Shown: positions 17,914 to 27,806, numbered from the stretch's first letter. The stretch: 33,929 nucleotides of DNA from Rhodoblastus sp. (GCF_019449565.1 NZ_JAGRPM010000053.1:1-33929); one strand, 5' to 3'. Made by a program: numbers and translations. The notes: generated by a model from the letters alone, not told the origin.

Positions 17914-19701
17914 GTGCAATTCAAATCCGCTTCCGTGAACAAAAAGGTCGCGCTCGGCCTCGCCTTCGCATTCGGCCTTCTTCCTTTCCCCAGCCAGGCG
18001 CGACAGGCGGTCGAGATATCGGCGCCCTTCGAGGTCGGCGAAAGCCCAGCCGGAAACTATCTTTCCGCGCGCGTCGCCGAGGCGGAGCACGACACGCTCG
18101 CGGCCTCGACCTTCCTGCGCGAGTCCCTGCGCGCCGACCCGCATAACAACGAGCTGATCCAGCGTGCCTTCGTCGCCGCGCTCGCCAATGGCGACATGCC
18201 GGACGCTTTTGCCCTGGCGCAGAAGCTGGTAGCGCGCGATTCGCACAATTCCTCGGCTCGGCTGACGCTCGCCGTGCGCGATTTCAAGGCGAAGTCCTTC
18301 GCGGCGGTCCGCAACCAGCTGAACTCTGGCGTCGCCGTCGCCCAGCGCGACCTCACGACCATCCTTCTGACCGCCTGGAGCTATGTCGGCTCCGGCGAAA
18401 TCAAGAAGGCGCTGGCGCTCGTCGACACGATGAGCGACCCGAGCTTTGCCGTGTTCCGCGACTTCCACGCCGGACTGATGCTCGATGTCGCCGGCAGGAC
18501 GCAGGAGGCTGGCGCCCGGCTCAAGGCCGCCTATGCGGGCGACCAGACCACCTTGCGGCTGGTGGACGCCTATGCGCGCAACCTTTCCCGGCAAGGCAAG
18601 ACTGACGAGGCCAAGGAGGTCTATCTCGCCTTCGCCAAGCTCCAGCCGCGTAATCCCGTCGTGCTGGCCGCGCTCTCGGATCTCGCCGCGGGCAAGAAGC
18701 TCGAGCCGATGGTGAAGAACGTCAATGCCGGCGCGGCGGAGGTTCTTTACGGCCTCGGCGCCTATGGCCTCGGCGCCGCCGCCGGCCGGCAGGGCGACGA
18801 AATCGCCGCCATCGTCTTCCTGCGGCTGGCACTTGCCCTCGCCCCGGACAATGCGCTCGCCCTCGACACGCTGGGCGAGGCCTATTCCAAGATAAAGCAA
18901 TATGAATCGGCCGTCGAAATCTATGACGAGGTGCCGGACACAAGCCCGCTGCGCGTCACGACCGACGTCCGCATCGCCCTCCTGCTCGACGCCATGGGCA
19001 AGTCCGACGAATCGATCAAGCGCCTGCGCGAAATCGTCGCCGAGAATCCGCAGAACGTCGACGCGCTCTCCGCGCTCGCCGACGTGTTGCGCTCGCACAA
19101 GCAATTCGTCGAATCGGCTGACGCCTATACGCGGGTCCTCGCGCTGACCAGCCCGACGGAAAAGAGCCGCTGGGCGATCTATTATTTCAGGGGCGTCGAT
19201 TACGAGCGCGCCAAGCTTTGGGACAAGGCCGAGCCGGATCTGCAAAAGGCTCTGGAGCTTTACCCGGAACAGCCTCTGGTCCTGAACTATCTCGGCTATT
19301 CCTGGGTCGATCAGGGCCTGCATCTCGACGAAGCCTTCAAGATGCTGCGTCGCGCCGTCGAATTGCAGCCCGAGGATGGCTATATCGTCGACTCGCTCGG
19401 CTGGGCCCATTACAAGCTCGGCCATTACGACGAATCCCTGCGCCTGCTGGAGCGCGCCATTGAACTGAAGCCGGGCGATCCGGTCATCAACGACCATCTC
19501 GGCGACGCCTATTGGCGGGTCGGGCGCAGGCTCGACGCCAGGTTCCAATGGAACCACGCGCGCGATCTCAACCCTGAAAAGGAAGATCTGCCGAAGATTT
19601 TGGACAAGATCGAGAAGGGCTTGCCGGATACGCCTGCTCAGGCCGGCGATGCGGCCGCCCCGCCGCCCGCGCCGCATAACGTCACGGGAAACGGCGGCTG
19701 A
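17914..19701 (+). CDS. exported tetratricopeptide-repeat protein
   Basis: The protein has about 595 residues. It starts with a signal-peptide-like stretch (NKKVALGLAFAFGLLPFPSQA) and is then built of TPR units. The C-terminal half has clear repeats such as VLNYLGYSWVDQGLHLDEA, VDSLGWAHYKLGHYDESL and INDHLGDAYWRVGRRLDA. It is probably a periplasmic or envelope-associated scaffold; no enzymatic domain is seen. The tail is Ala/Pro-rich. The start is uncertain: GTG 17914 has GGGAAAG about 10 nt upstream, TTG 17896 and GTG 17935 are alternatives. It lies about 95 bp after nadC in the same direction. Its stop TGA abuts the stop of the convergent downstream gene. Confidence 0.8.
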   Translation: MQFKSASVNKKVALGLAFAFGLLPFPSQARQAVEISAPFEVGESPAGNYLSARVAEAEHDTLAASTFLRESLRADPHNNELIQRAFVAALANGDMPDAFALAQKLVARDSHNSSARLTLAVRDFKAKSFAAVRNQLNSGVAVAQRDLTTILLTAWSYVGSGEIKKALALVDTMSDPSFAVFRDFHAGLMLDVAGRTQEAGARLKAAYAGDQTTLRLVDAYARNLSRQGKTDEAKEVYLAFAKLQPRNPVVLAALSDLAAGKKLEPMVKNVNAGAAEVLYGLGAYGLGAAAGRQGDEIAAIVFLRLALALAPDNALALDTLGEAYSKIKQYESAVEIYDEVPDTSPLRVTTDVRIALLLDAMGKSDESIKRLREIVAENPQNVDALSALADVLRSHKQFVESADAYTRVLALTSPTEKSRWAIYYFRGVDYERAKLWDKAEPDLQKALELYPEQPLVLNYLGYSWVDQGLHLDEAFKMLRRAVELQPEDGYIVDSLGWAHYKLGHYDESLRLLERAIELKPGDPVINDHLGDAYWRVGRRLDARFQWNHARDLNPEKEDLPKILDKIEKGLPDTPAQAGDAAAPPPAPHNVTGNGG

Positions 19702-20145
19702 TCACGCATTCGGATCGTCTTCCTCGCCCTGCCTGAGGGCGGCGACCAGCGCCGTGTCGAAATAGCGTGTCCAGTCAATGATCTTGAAGTCGCGCCATTT
19801 CAGACGATCGACGCCCTCAAGTTCGACCACCGCGCCCGTGCCCCGATGGCGCAGGGTCATCTGCCAGGACATGTAGGACGTGCGCGGCATGTCGACCACG
19901 AAATCCTCGACGACGAAATTCACGATCTCGAAGTCGATGTCAAAGGCGCGCCAGGCCTGCCGAATTTCGTCCTTGCCGACGCGCACGCCCGCGGCGGGGA
20001 TCAGCGCGCGCGAGCCGAGCAGCCTGTAAGTCGCATTGTCGTGGAAGAAAAAAAGCCCAGGCTCATTATCTCCGCGTGCGCGCTTCGCGTAAATATCACG
20101 GACAATGGCGAGCCGCTGCTCATGGGTTAAATTTTTAAGATCCAT
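19702..20145 (-). CDS. NTF2-like/SnoaL-like protein
   Basis: The 147-residue protein looks like a nuclear transport factor 2 fold member: a helical start (LTHEQRLAIVRDIYAKRARGD), FFHDNATYRLLGS, and the strand pattern VVELEGVDRLKWRDFKIIDWTRYFD. Such proteins are small binding proteins or isomerase-like enzymes; the ligand cannot be told. ATG 20145 has CGGAA about 8 nt upstream. The stop TCA on the plus strand directly follows the TGA of the TPR gene, making TGATCA. Confidence 0.65.
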   Translation of the reverse strand: MDLKNLTHEQRLAIVRDIYAKRARGDNEPGLFFFHDNATYRLLGSRALIPAAGVRVGKDEIRQAWRAFDIDFEIVNFVVEDFVVDMPRTSYMSWQMTLRHRGTGAVVELEGVDRLKWRDFKIIDWTRYFDTALVAALRQGEEDDPNA

Positions 20146-20532
20146 TATTATTCCGTGAAATATTATGATACTGATGAATTTATTATTTAATTATGGGCGA
20201 ATAAGCGCAGCTCGTGCACAAATATCCTTTGATTCTCTCTCAAATAAATATTTTTCCTCAATTACTTTTTTGCCAGAAAGTCTTCGACTTGATTCCGCTA
20301 GCAGTCACGAACAATAAAGGCGAATAATTATTTTTTATTATAAAATATACGAAAAATCCGTCACTGCCAAGTTGAGCGCCAAGCTTGAGCCAAAGCAGCG
20401 GCTCATAGGGGCGAGTAGGTTGAAAAATAAAGACTTGCTACGCTCGCGTGGCTGCTTCGTCCATTGCTCAATCTGTACGAAAATGGAAGTTTTTTCCAGC
20501 TCTCGCGCATAAAGCTTTTTTTTGGCCAAATT
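20146..20532. other. AT-rich intergenic stretch without a supported gene
   Basis: About 390 bp of clearly AT-richer sequence than the surroundings, with runs such as ATTATTTTTTATTATAAAAT. A 63-codon minus-strand frame (20338-20529) opens only with TTG, lacks a ribosome site and shows no recognisable similarity. The left end presumably carries the promoter of the NTF2-like gene. It may be a remnant of foreign DNA. Confidence 0.5.
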
Positions 20533-20533
20533 G

Positions 20534-20558
20534 AAAAAGCGCGCCCTCGCGGGCGCGC
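20534..20558 (-). terminator. intrinsic terminator of ilvC
   Basis: GCGCGCCC (20539-20546) and GGGCGCGC (20551-20558) form an 8-bp stem with a 4-nt loop. On the minus strand it is followed by TTTTT (20538-20534). It lies 31 bp past the ilvC stop. Confidence 0.88.
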
Positions 20559-20589
20559 TCCAGAAATCGCTCAGGCGACCTGAGAAGGC

Positions 20590-21627
<1,038 letters not shown>

Positions 21628-21669
21628 TTAAGGGGCGCGGGCGCCGCCGCAGTTGAATTTCGATGAGGC

Positions 21670-21698
21670 CTAATAAGCGCAGAAGCCCGTCGCGTCAA
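21670..21698 (-). promoter_or_regulatory. ilvC promoter
   Basis: On the minus strand TTGACG (21698-21693) and TATTAG (21675-21670) are 17 nt apart, about 60 bp before the ilvC ATG. The match to a housekeeping promoter is good. No branched-chain leader peptide was seen. Confidence 0.5.
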
Positions 21699-21751
21699 AG
21701 GAAAGCGGCGAAAAATAAGCCTTCCGGCTCCGCTTCCGGCTCGTTCCGGGC

Positions 21752-21973
21752 TCAGAAATCGTCTTGAGAGGCGTCGCGCTCGGCCAGGGGCTCTTCCTCC
21801 GTCTCGGCTTCGGTCTGCCCTGCGATGACATAGGAGCCCTTCAGCCAGCGGTGCAGGTCGAGATTGGCGCAGCGCTTGGAGCAGAAGGGCTTGTAAGCCG
21901 GATCGACCGGCTTGCCGCACATGGAGCAGGACGGAGCCTGCTTGGCTGGCTGCTTGGCCGCCTCCTTGGCCAT
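21752..21973 (-). CDS. yacG: DNA gyrase inhibitor YacG
   Basis: The 73-residue zinc protein has the four-cysteine YacG motif: CSMC (Cys16, Cys19) and CSKRC (Cys31, Cys35), followed by ANLDLHRWLKGSYVI. YacG binds GyrB and inhibits gyrase. The acidic C-terminal tail is usual. The ATG at 21973 shares its A with the TGA stop of maf (TGATG), so the two are translationally coupled. Confidence 0.9.
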   Translation of the reverse strand: MAKEAAKQPAKQAPSCSMCGKPVDPAYKPFCSKRCANLDLHRWLKGSYVIAGQTEAETEEEPLAERDASQDDF

Positions 21974-22620
21974 CAGGCGACGACCCCGGGCCGCGTCCAG
22001 GCCTCGGAGACCGGAAAGCCCAGCCCGTCGAGCAACGCCATCGTCTCGTGGAGCGGCAGCCCGACCACGGCGGTATAGGAGCCGACCAGCTTGATCACGA
22101 AGCCGCCCGCGACGCCCTGGATAGCGTAGCCGCCCGCTTTGCCATGCCATTCCCGTGAGGCGACATAGGCGGCGATCTCCTTGCCCGACAGCCGCTTGAA
22201 CCTCAGCCGGGCCTCGACCAGCCGCGACCGCTCGCGCCCCGAGGGGTCGATCACCGTCACGCCGGTGTAGACGCGGTGCGCCCGGCCGGACAGCAGACGC
22301 AGGAAGAGATCCGCGTCCTCGCTGGTTTCACATTTCGGCAGGATGCGCCGGCCGACGCAGACCACCGTGTCGGCGGCGACAACATAGGCGCCCCGCAGTT
22401 CCGCGCGGCCCGCAGCCGTCTTTGCGCCGACGCGGGCTTTTTCCAACGCGAGGCGCGCGGCGAGCTTGCGCGGCGATTCATTTCGCCCGGGCGATTCGTC
22501 GAGATCGGCGGGCAGCAGCGCGTCGGGCTCAAGCCCGATCTGTTGCAGCAGAGCCAGCCGGCGCGGCGAGCCGGAGGCGAGCGCCAGGCGCGCGGAACGG
22601 ATTTTCGGCTCTGAGGTCAC
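21973..22620 (-). CDS. maf: Maf-like nucleotide pyrophosphatase
   Basis: The 215-residue protein has the Maf signature [17 protein letters not shown] near the start and [15 protein letters not shown], then AADTVV and the C-terminal [16 protein letters not shown] and [10 protein letters not shown]. Maf proteins hydrolyse non-canonical or modified nucleoside triphosphates (dTTP/UTP or m7GTP types) and have been linked to cell division. The subtype is not decided here. It lies 21 bp after infA and overlaps yacG by one base. Confidence 0.92.
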   Translation of the reverse strand: MTSEPKIRSARLALASGSPRRLALLQQIGLEPDALLPADLDESPGRNESPRKLAARLALEKARVGAKTAAGRAELRGAYVVAADTVVCVGRRILPKCETSEDADLFLRLLSGRAHRVYTGVTVIDPSGRERSRLVEARLRFKRLSGKEIAAYVASREWHGKAGGYAIQGVAGGFVIKLVGSYTAVVGLPLHETMALLDGLGFPVSEAWTRPGVVA

Positions 22621-22641
22621 GGGCTTTCCGAACAGGCTGGC

Positions 22642-22860
22642 CTATTTGAAGCGATAAGTGATCCGGCCCTTGGTCAGATCATAGGGCGTCATTTCAACCA
22701 GCACGCGGTCTCCGGTGAGCACGCGGATGCGGTTCTTGCGCATCTTGCCCGCCGTATGAGCGATGATTTCATGATCGTTTTCGAGGGTCACCCGAAAAGT
22801 CGCGTTCGGCAGCAGCTCGCTGACGACGCCGGGAAATTCCAATAATTCTTCTTTCGACAT
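22642..22860 (-). CDS. infA: translation initiation factor IF-1
   Basis: The 72-residue single S1/OB-fold protein is IF-1: [19 protein letters not shown], then [19 protein letters not shown] and [19 protein letters not shown], ending RITYRFK. It binds the 30S A site during initiation. AAGGA lies a few bases before ATG 22860. It leads the infA-maf-yacG cluster common in alphaproteobacteria. The leader upstream is about 200 nt. Confidence 0.97.
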   Translation of the reverse strand: MSKEELLEFPGVVSELLPNATFRVTLENDHEIIAHTAGKMRKNRIRVLTGDRVLVEMTPYDLTKGRITYRFK

Positions 22861-23068
22861 CTGGGTCCTTGCATTGCTCGCGCCCCGGTTGAGCGCTCGC
22901 GCCAAAACGGCGGCGGATAACGGGTTAGGTCGGAAGTCGCGTTGCCAACATGGACGGACGCAAGCATGATTGTTCAATCGGCAACAGCTTGGCTCGTCCA
23001 GGATGGGTTGCCTGGGCGGCGGGTTCGCAGTATCCAAGCCGCCAAACGCGCCCGCTCAACTAAGCCGC

Positions 23069-23097
23069 GCTATAACAAATTGCGACGCGCCTGCCAA
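23069..23097 (-). promoter_or_regulatory. candidate infA promoter
   Basis: On the minus strand TTGGCA (23097-23092) and TATAGC (23074-23069) are 17 nt apart, about 210 nt before infA. The distance implies a long leader. It is divergent from the gene that starts at 23154. Confidence 0.45.
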
Positions 23098-23153
23098 TGG
23101 CGCGCAGGGGTGGGACCGTCCAAGACTTTTCGGCAACACTGAAGGTTTTTGGG

Positions 23154-23519
23154 ATGAGTGATCTGTTCGTTTTGCAAACCCGCCTGATCCGCACCTGGTT
23201 CGAGCTGATTGAAGTCTATATCGCCACGGTCGCGACCGTTTCCGCCCGCATGCCGATCATCGCGGCCGCGGCCTCCGGTTTCGGCGACAAGCGCGCCCAT
23301 CGGGAAACTCAAGTGATGGTCGCGGAAAAGCTGCGCGCCGCCTCCGAAGGAGCGGAAGCCGGGGCCCTGGAAAGCGCCAAGGTCGCGCTGAGAGTGCTGA
23401 CGGGCCAGAATCACCCGGTCGCCGTCGCCGGCCACATGATCGACGTCGCCGCCGCCGCGACGCGCCCCGCGCGCCGGAAAGTCCGCGCCAACGCCCGCCG
23501 GCTCACCTCGTCGCGCTGA
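23154..23519 (+). CDS. small phasin-like protein
   Basis: The 121-residue protein is mostly helical with a hydrophobic N-terminal half (LFVLQTRLIRTWFELIEVYIATVATVS), then an Ala/Glu-rich helix and a basic C-terminal tail (RRKVRANARRL). The size and amphipathic helical pattern resemble phasins, which coat polyhydroxyalkanoate granules. The match is one of character rather than a clear motif. GAAGG lies 8 nt before ATG 23154. The basic tail could instead indicate nucleic acid contact. Confidence 0.5.
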   Translation: MSDLFVLQTRLIRTWFELIEVYIATVATVSARMPIIAAAASGFGDKRAHRETQVMVAEKLRAASEGAEAGALESAKVALRVLTGQNHPVAVAGHMIDVAAAATRPARRKVRANARRLTSSR

Positions 23520-23585
23520 GTAGGGCTTCGGCTTGGCGCCATGACATAATTTTGAAAAGGGCGCCCCGCTTGGCCACTTGAGGGC

Positions 23586-23614
23586 TGGACAACCCGCAAA
23601 TCGCTTTCTATAAG
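23586..23614 (+). promoter_or_regulatory. tRNA-Phe promoter
   Basis: TGGACA (23586-23591) and TATAAG (23609-23614) are 17 nt apart, 30 bp before the mature tRNA 5' end. Confidence 0.5.
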
Positions 23615-23644
23615 GCCCGAACCTCGACGGCCCGCCGTCGAAGC

Positions 23645-23720
23645 GCCCAGGTAGCTCAGTTGGTAGAGCATGCGACTGAAAATCGCAGTGTCGGTGGTTC
23701 GATTCCGCCCCTGGGCACCA
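23645..23720 (+). tRNA. tRNA-Phe (GAA)
   Basis: The 76-nt cloverleaf is complete. The acceptor stem is GCCCAGG/CCTGGGC, the D-arm GTAGCTCAGTTGGTAGAGC, the anticodon arm TGCGA-CTGAAAA-TCGCA with anticodon GAA, the T-loop GGTTCGATTCC, and CCA is encoded (23718-23720). Gene content changes from core to accessory directly after it, as expected for an island inserted at the tRNA 3' end. Confidence 0.97.
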
Positions 23721-23827
23721 TTCATTCTAGGAATAGTGCGTTAATTCAAATAATTAGAATCATTTTCAGATTGCAGCCCACAAAGTAGCCCACAAACCGC
23801 AAGCGGTAGGGCTCAGTCTCCAACACC
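23721..23827. other. edge of the tRNA-linked island
   Basis: AT-rich sequence directly after the tRNA with a short tandem-like repeat: GCCCACAAA occurs twice with 3 nt between (about 23775-23795). No integrase gene is seen here or elsewhere in the window. No second copy of the tRNA 3' end was found to the right, so the far attachment site, if any, lies outside. Confidence 0.4.
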
Positions 23828-24433
23828 TCAAAAGCATTTCAGGGCTTTTTGGACGAAAGCGTCGTGCATACACGCTTGCGCCCTGTCCGCTTCGGCATGA
23901 AGGCGGCTGAAAGTCCGCCAGTGCATATATTTCGGCTTCGCGAAGGGCAGCGACGCGTTGATGTCGGGATCGCGGGTGATGCGTCGCCTCGTCTTTGAGG
24001 CGCGCAGTTGCGCCCGACCCCAAGCATCCTCGTTCTGACTGGCATAGGCGAGACCAAGGCATTTGCGACACAAGAAATATTGGCGCGCCGCGTAGAGTTT
24101 GACGACGCGCCTCCCGCAAACGTGACCACTGCCAACGCCTGAACAGATGAAGTATGTCCGCTCGCCGCCGAGATTGCACGGGCTCCGAACGAGTCCGACC
24201 GCTTGATAAGAAACCACGATGTCTTGGCCGAAAGTCACGCGGCGAGCGAGGCGCAGGCTCTCTTCGTCCGCAAGCACGCCCACGTTTTCCTGGCTCGGCG
24301 ACAAGGTGACGACCGTCGAAAGGCCCGGCCGCAGCCGCCCCTCTCGGCGCAGAATATTCACGTCAAGGACGGAGCAGCTTTCCACCCTGCGGCGACCGCC
24401 GCGCCTCGGCCTTCCCGATCCTATCCCGCCCAT
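23828..24433 (-). CDS. zinc-ribbon protein of unknown function
   Basis: The 201-residue protein begins MGGIGSGRPRRGGRRRVESC. It has two zinc-ribbon-like regions: Cys residues around YFICSGVGSGHVCGRR, and FLCRKCLGLAYASQNED, followed by basic helices and KPKYMHWRTFSRL. This pattern recurs in uncharacterised proteins from alphaproteobacterial accessory regions. Cys and Arg content suggests nucleic acid binding. ATG 24433 is the natural start. It points toward the tRNA and away from the defence-like operon. Function is not known. Confidence 0.65.
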   Translation of the reverse strand: MGGIGSGRPRRGGRRRVESCSVLDVNILRREGRLRPGLSTVVTLSPSQENVGVLADEESLRLARRVTFGQDIVVSYQAVGLVRSPCNLGGERTYFICSGVGSGHVCGRRVVKLYAARQYFLCRKCLGLAYASQNEDAWGRAQLRASKTRRRITRDPDINASLPFAKPKYMHWRTFSRLHAEADRAQACMHDAFVQKALKCF

Positions 24434-24758
24434 CGGAGAGTTTCCGTTTTTATCGAAATCGACTGCAAAATAGCACCTTTCTCAACGAAAGAAGCGACCA
24501 TTTTTCCCTAATCGATTAATCGGTTTCGATCTTGGAGGGGGATTCGTCATTCTCCGAGTCCCGTTGCCTTTCGGGTCAGGAAATCGTCGCCGCACCCAAT
24601 CCCACGCTAGGAAAATGCCTCGCCTTCACAACTCCATTCCGGGTCATCCTTGCCGAAGTGGGAAAACACGTTCAAATTCGCGGAGCTTAACCGTTGCGAC
24701 TCGCGCTAGGATGCAAGCTGTCTTCGACCGCTTAGAGAACAGCAACGAATGATGGGTA
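24434..24758. other. 325-bp region between divergent genes, no supported gene
   Basis: This is the upstream region of the zinc-ribbon gene on one side and the restriction-like operon on the other. It contains the AT-rich symmetric stretch ATCGATTAAT (24513-24522) and GGAGGGGG downstream. A 62-codon plus-strand frame ending at 24752 opens only with TTG and shows no clear similarity. An ATG ATG GGT ATT GAG TAA mini-frame (24749-24766) overlaps the next gene's start. No confident promoter was found. Confidence 0.45.
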
Positions 24759-27700
24759 TTGAGTAAATTTTCGAGCAAGATTTTAGCGGCTGGCGGGGCG
24801 ACGACGTTGAACAGTTTCTATGAGCGGCCCATTCTGAACTCGCCCTATCGCGCGCCGGAATTGCATCATCCGCTCGACCAGAATGGTCAACCGCTGGAGG
24901 GGGAACCGAGGCAGGGACGCCGGCCCTCCCGGTTCATTGTCCCCGTTCCGGCCTCACGGAAGAAGGCGTCGGCCAATCAGGCCATCCTTGACCTTGAGAC
25001 CTACACCGAAAACGCGCTGATCAACGAGATACGCGGCTACGTCGAGCGGTGGCGGAGCCTGCGCAATCCCGCCGACTGGGGCGTGACCGCGGTCTCCCAG
25101 CGGCTTCTGGAGCATTGGCGCCATCACCAGTTCGTCGGCCCGCGTCCCTTCTTCTGCCAGGTCGAAGCCGTCGAGACGATCATCTGGTTAACCGAGGTCG
25201 CGCCCAGGCGCGCGGCGTCGAAGGGCCTCCTGGATCAGATTGGCAAGGCCAACGAGGAGGCCAATCCGGAACTCTTCCGCCTGGCCATGAAGATGGCGAC
25301 GGGCAGCGGCAAGACCACCGTCATGGCCATGATGATCGCCTGGCAGGCGGTGAACGCCTCCCGCAAGGAATCGAAGAACTTCTCCCGCGCCTTCCTGATC
25401 GTCGCCCCAGGCATCACGATCAAGGACCGGCTCCGCGTGCTGCAACCGAGCGAGCCGGACAATTACTATGAAACGCGCGAGATCGTCCCGCCTGACATGC
25501 TGCCCGACATCCGTCGTGCCGAGATCGTCATCACCAACTACCACGCCTTCCAGCACCGCGAGACGTTGGCCTTACCCAAGGTCGCGCGCAGCTTCCTCCA
25601 GGGGAACGATCCCGAGCCACTCAAGACGACGGAAACCGACGCGGAAATGCTGGAGCGCGCGTGCGGCAAGCTGCTTCGCTACGACCGCGTCAACGTCCTC
25701 AACGACGAGGCGCACCACTGCTATCGGCACAAGGTCGGCGGCGACGCCGAGGGGGCGCTGACCGGCGACGACAAGAAGGAAGCGGCCGAGAACGAGGAGG
25801 CGGCGCGGCTCTGGATCAACGGGATCGAGGCGCTGGACCGCAAGCTGTCGAAGGGCGTGCGCGCGGTCTATGACCTTTCGGCCACGCCCTTTTTCCTGCG
25901 CGGCTCGGGCTACGAGGAAGGCACACTTTTCCCCTGGGTCGTCTCCGATTTCAGCCTGATGGACGCGATCGAAAGCGGCATCGTCAAGCTGCCGCGCGTG
26001 CCGGTGAGCGACAACCTCGTGCAGACCGACACCGTCGTCTATCGTGACCTGTGGAAGCACATTGGCAAGGGTTTGCCGAAGACCGCCGCGGGCGCGGCAA
26101 AGCTCAGCCCCTTCGATCTGCCCAACACGCTGAAGACAGCTCTGAATGCCCTCTACAGCCACTACGAGGGCGAGTTCGATCGCTGGCGGCGCGCCGGGAT
26201 CGGCGTGCCTCCGGTCTTCATAGTGGTGTGCCAGAACACCGCGATCTCCAAGCTGGTGTTCGAGTGGATCGCAGGCTTCGAGCGCGGCGACGCCGAGGAA
26301 GGCGAGCGCGCGGCCTTTCATGCCGGCCACTTGGAGCTGTTCCGCAACTATGATGACCAGGGTGGTCGCCTCCCGCGCCCGCGCACGCTTCTGATCGACT
26401 CCCGCCAGATCGAGGCAGGCGACGCGTTGGACAAGGGCTTCCGGGACGCCGCAGGTCCCGAGATCGAGCAGTTCAAGCGCGAACTGGCGGCCCGCGAGGG
26501 CGCCGGTGCGGCGCAGGGCGAAGCGAGCGAAAGCGCATTGCTGCGCGAAGTGATGAACACCGTCGGCCGCACCGGCCGGCTCGGCGAGCAGATACGCTGC
26601 GTGGTCTCCGTGTCCATGCTCACCGAAGGTTGGGACACCAACACCGTCACCCACATCCTCGGCGTCCGCGCCTTCGGCACCCAGCTTCTGTGCGAGCAGG
26701 TGGTCGGGCGCGGCCTGCGCCGCCAATCTTATGACCTCAATCCGGAAACCGGCCTGTTCGACGTAGAATATGCCGACATCATGGGCATCCCCTTCGACTT
26801 CGCCGCCTCGCCTCAGGTCGCCAAGCCGACCAAGCCGAAGCCGGTCACGCGCGTCCACGCGATCAAGGAGCGCGCGGCGCTGGAAATCGTCTTCCCGCGC
26901 GTAAGCGGCTATCGCCGCGATCTGCCGTCGGAGAAGCTCGAAGCGGTCTTCACCGAGGAGAGCTGCCTGGAGATCACGCCCGCCGACATCGGTCCCACGT
27001 CCGTCGTCATGGAAGGGATCGTAGGCGCCGGGGTCACGATCACGCCCGAGGTGTTGGAGCGCCTGCGGCCCTCGGAGATCAGCTTCAACCTCGCGAAGCA
27101 CCTGCTCTACACGAGCTTCCGTGACGAGGACGGTTTCCCGAAGCAGCACCTGTTTCCGCAGATTCAGCGACTCGCGCGCCGCTGGCTGGATGAAGGCTAT
27201 CTCGTCACCAAAGGCGTTCCGATCGGCGCGATCCTCTATCAGGACCAGCTCGCGCGCGCGGCGGAGAAAATCGACATCGCCTGCACGCGTGGCAGTGAAG
27301 GGCGGATCGTGGCGGTGCTCGATCCCTATAACCCCAAAGGATCGACGCGCCACGTCAACTTCATCACCTCGAAGCCCTGCTGGAAAACCGGAGCGCAGCC
27401 GCCCAAGAGCCACATCAGCCATGTCGTGCTGGACTCAAGCTGGGAAGAACAGCTTGCGCTGACGTTAGAAAACCATCCGCGCGTGCTGGCCTATGCCAAG
27501 AACCAGGCGCTGGGCTTTGAAATCCCCTATCTCGATCGTGGTGTCACGCGACGCTACCTGCCCGACTTCCTGGTCCGGCTCGACGATGGCGACGAACAGC
27601 CGCTCAACCTCGTGCTCGAGGTGAAAGGCATCAAGGACGAGAGCGACAAGGCCAAGGCCCAGACCACGCGCGAACTCTGGGTTCCTGGCGTCAACGCGCT

Positions 27701-27806
27701 TGGCGGCTTCGGCCGCTGGGCCTTCGCCGAGTTTCGCGACTGGGCCCTGATGGACGAAGACTTCGCCGCGCTGGTCGAACAACTGCTCACGAAGGTTCCC
27801 GCCTGA
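24759..27806 (+). CDS. type III restriction-like SF2 helicase-nuclease (Res)
   Basis: The 1015-residue protein has an SF2 helicase core: Walker A MATGSGKTT (about 178-186), DEAHH (316-320), LSATPFF (about 371-377), and motif VI QVVGRGLRRQ (about 646-655). The C-terminus has a PD-(D/E)xK nuclease: PDFLVRL (about 934) and LEVKG (about 952). This is the layout of type III restriction subunits, which translocate on DNA and cut; it resembles the BPTD_3080-type Res family. The start is taken at TTG 24761-24759 reading MSKFSSK, with GATGGG just upstream; no better ATG exists in frame near it. The stop TGA shares a base with the Mod start (TGATG), so the two are coupled. The Res-before-Mod order is reversed from classical mod-res operons. 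Confidence 0.85.
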   Translation: MSKFSSKILAAGGATTLNSFYERPILNSPYRAPELHHPLDQNGQPLEGEPRQGRRPSRFIVPVPASRKKASANQAILDLETYTENALINEIRGYVERWRSLRNPADWGVTAVSQRLLEHWRHHQFVGPRPFFCQVEAVETIIWLTEVAPRRAASKGLLDQIGKANEEANPELFRLAMKMATGSGKTTVMAMMIAWQAVNASRKESKNFSRAFLIVAPGITIKDRLRVLQPSEPDNYYETREIVPPDMLPDIRRAEIVITNYHAFQHRETLALPKVARSFLQGNDPEPLKTTETDAEMLERACGKLLRYDRVNVLNDEAHHCYRHKVGGDAEGALTGDDKKEAAENEEAARLWINGIEALDRKLSKGVRAVYDLSATPFFLRGSGYEEGTLFPWVVSDFSLMDAIESGIVKLPRVPVSDNLVQTDTVVYRDLWKHIGKGLPKTAAGAAKLSPFDLPNTLKTALNALYSHYEGEFDRWRRAGIGVPPVFIVVCQNTAISKLVFEWIAGFERGDAEEGERAAFHAGHLELFRNYDDQGGRLPRPRTLLIDSRQIEAGDALDKGFRDAAGPEIEQFKRELAAREGAGAAQGEASESALLREVMNTVGRTGRLGEQIRCVVSVSMLTEGWDTNTVTHILGVRAFGTQLLCEQVVGRGLRRQSYDLNPETGLFDVEYADIMGIPFDFAASPQVAKPTKPKPVTRVHAIKERAALEIVFPRVSGYRRDLPSEKLEAVFTEESCLEITPADIGPTSVVMEGIVGAGVTITPEVLERLRPSEISFNLAKHLLYTSFRDEDGFPKQHLFPQIQRLARRWLDEGYLVTKGVPIGAILYQDQLARAAEKIDIACTRGSEGRIVAVLDPYNPKGSTRHVNFITSKPCWKTGAQPPKSHISHVVLDSSWEEQLALTLENHPRVLAYAKNQALGFEIPYLDRGVTRRYLPDFLVRLDDGDEQPLNLVLEVKGIKDESDKAKAQTTRELWVPGVNALGGFGRWAFAEFRDWALMDEDFAALVEQLLTKVPA

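Noticed and set aside
17704..19677. 657-codon minus-strand open frame opposite the TPR gene
   Set aside because: It runs antisense to a clear TPR protein, shows no family features and is explained by GC codon bias.
20338..20529. 63-codon minus-strand frame in the AT-rich gap
   Set aside because: TTG start, no ribosome site, no similarity; it also reads toward no partner gene.
23721..23827. Remnant of an integrase 3' end after tRNA-Phe
   Set aside because: The twofold GCCCACAAA repeat was suggestive, but no integrase residues can be read in any frame.
24564..24752. 62-codon plus-strand frame before Res, ending one step before its start
   Set aside because: It opens only with TTG, lacks a ribosome site and has no similarity; the end VFDRLENSNE was not enough to support a gene.
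25572..27422. 616-codon minus-strand open frame opposite Res
   Set aside because: It lies wholly inside the helicase-nuclease gene with no ribosome site or recognisable motif.
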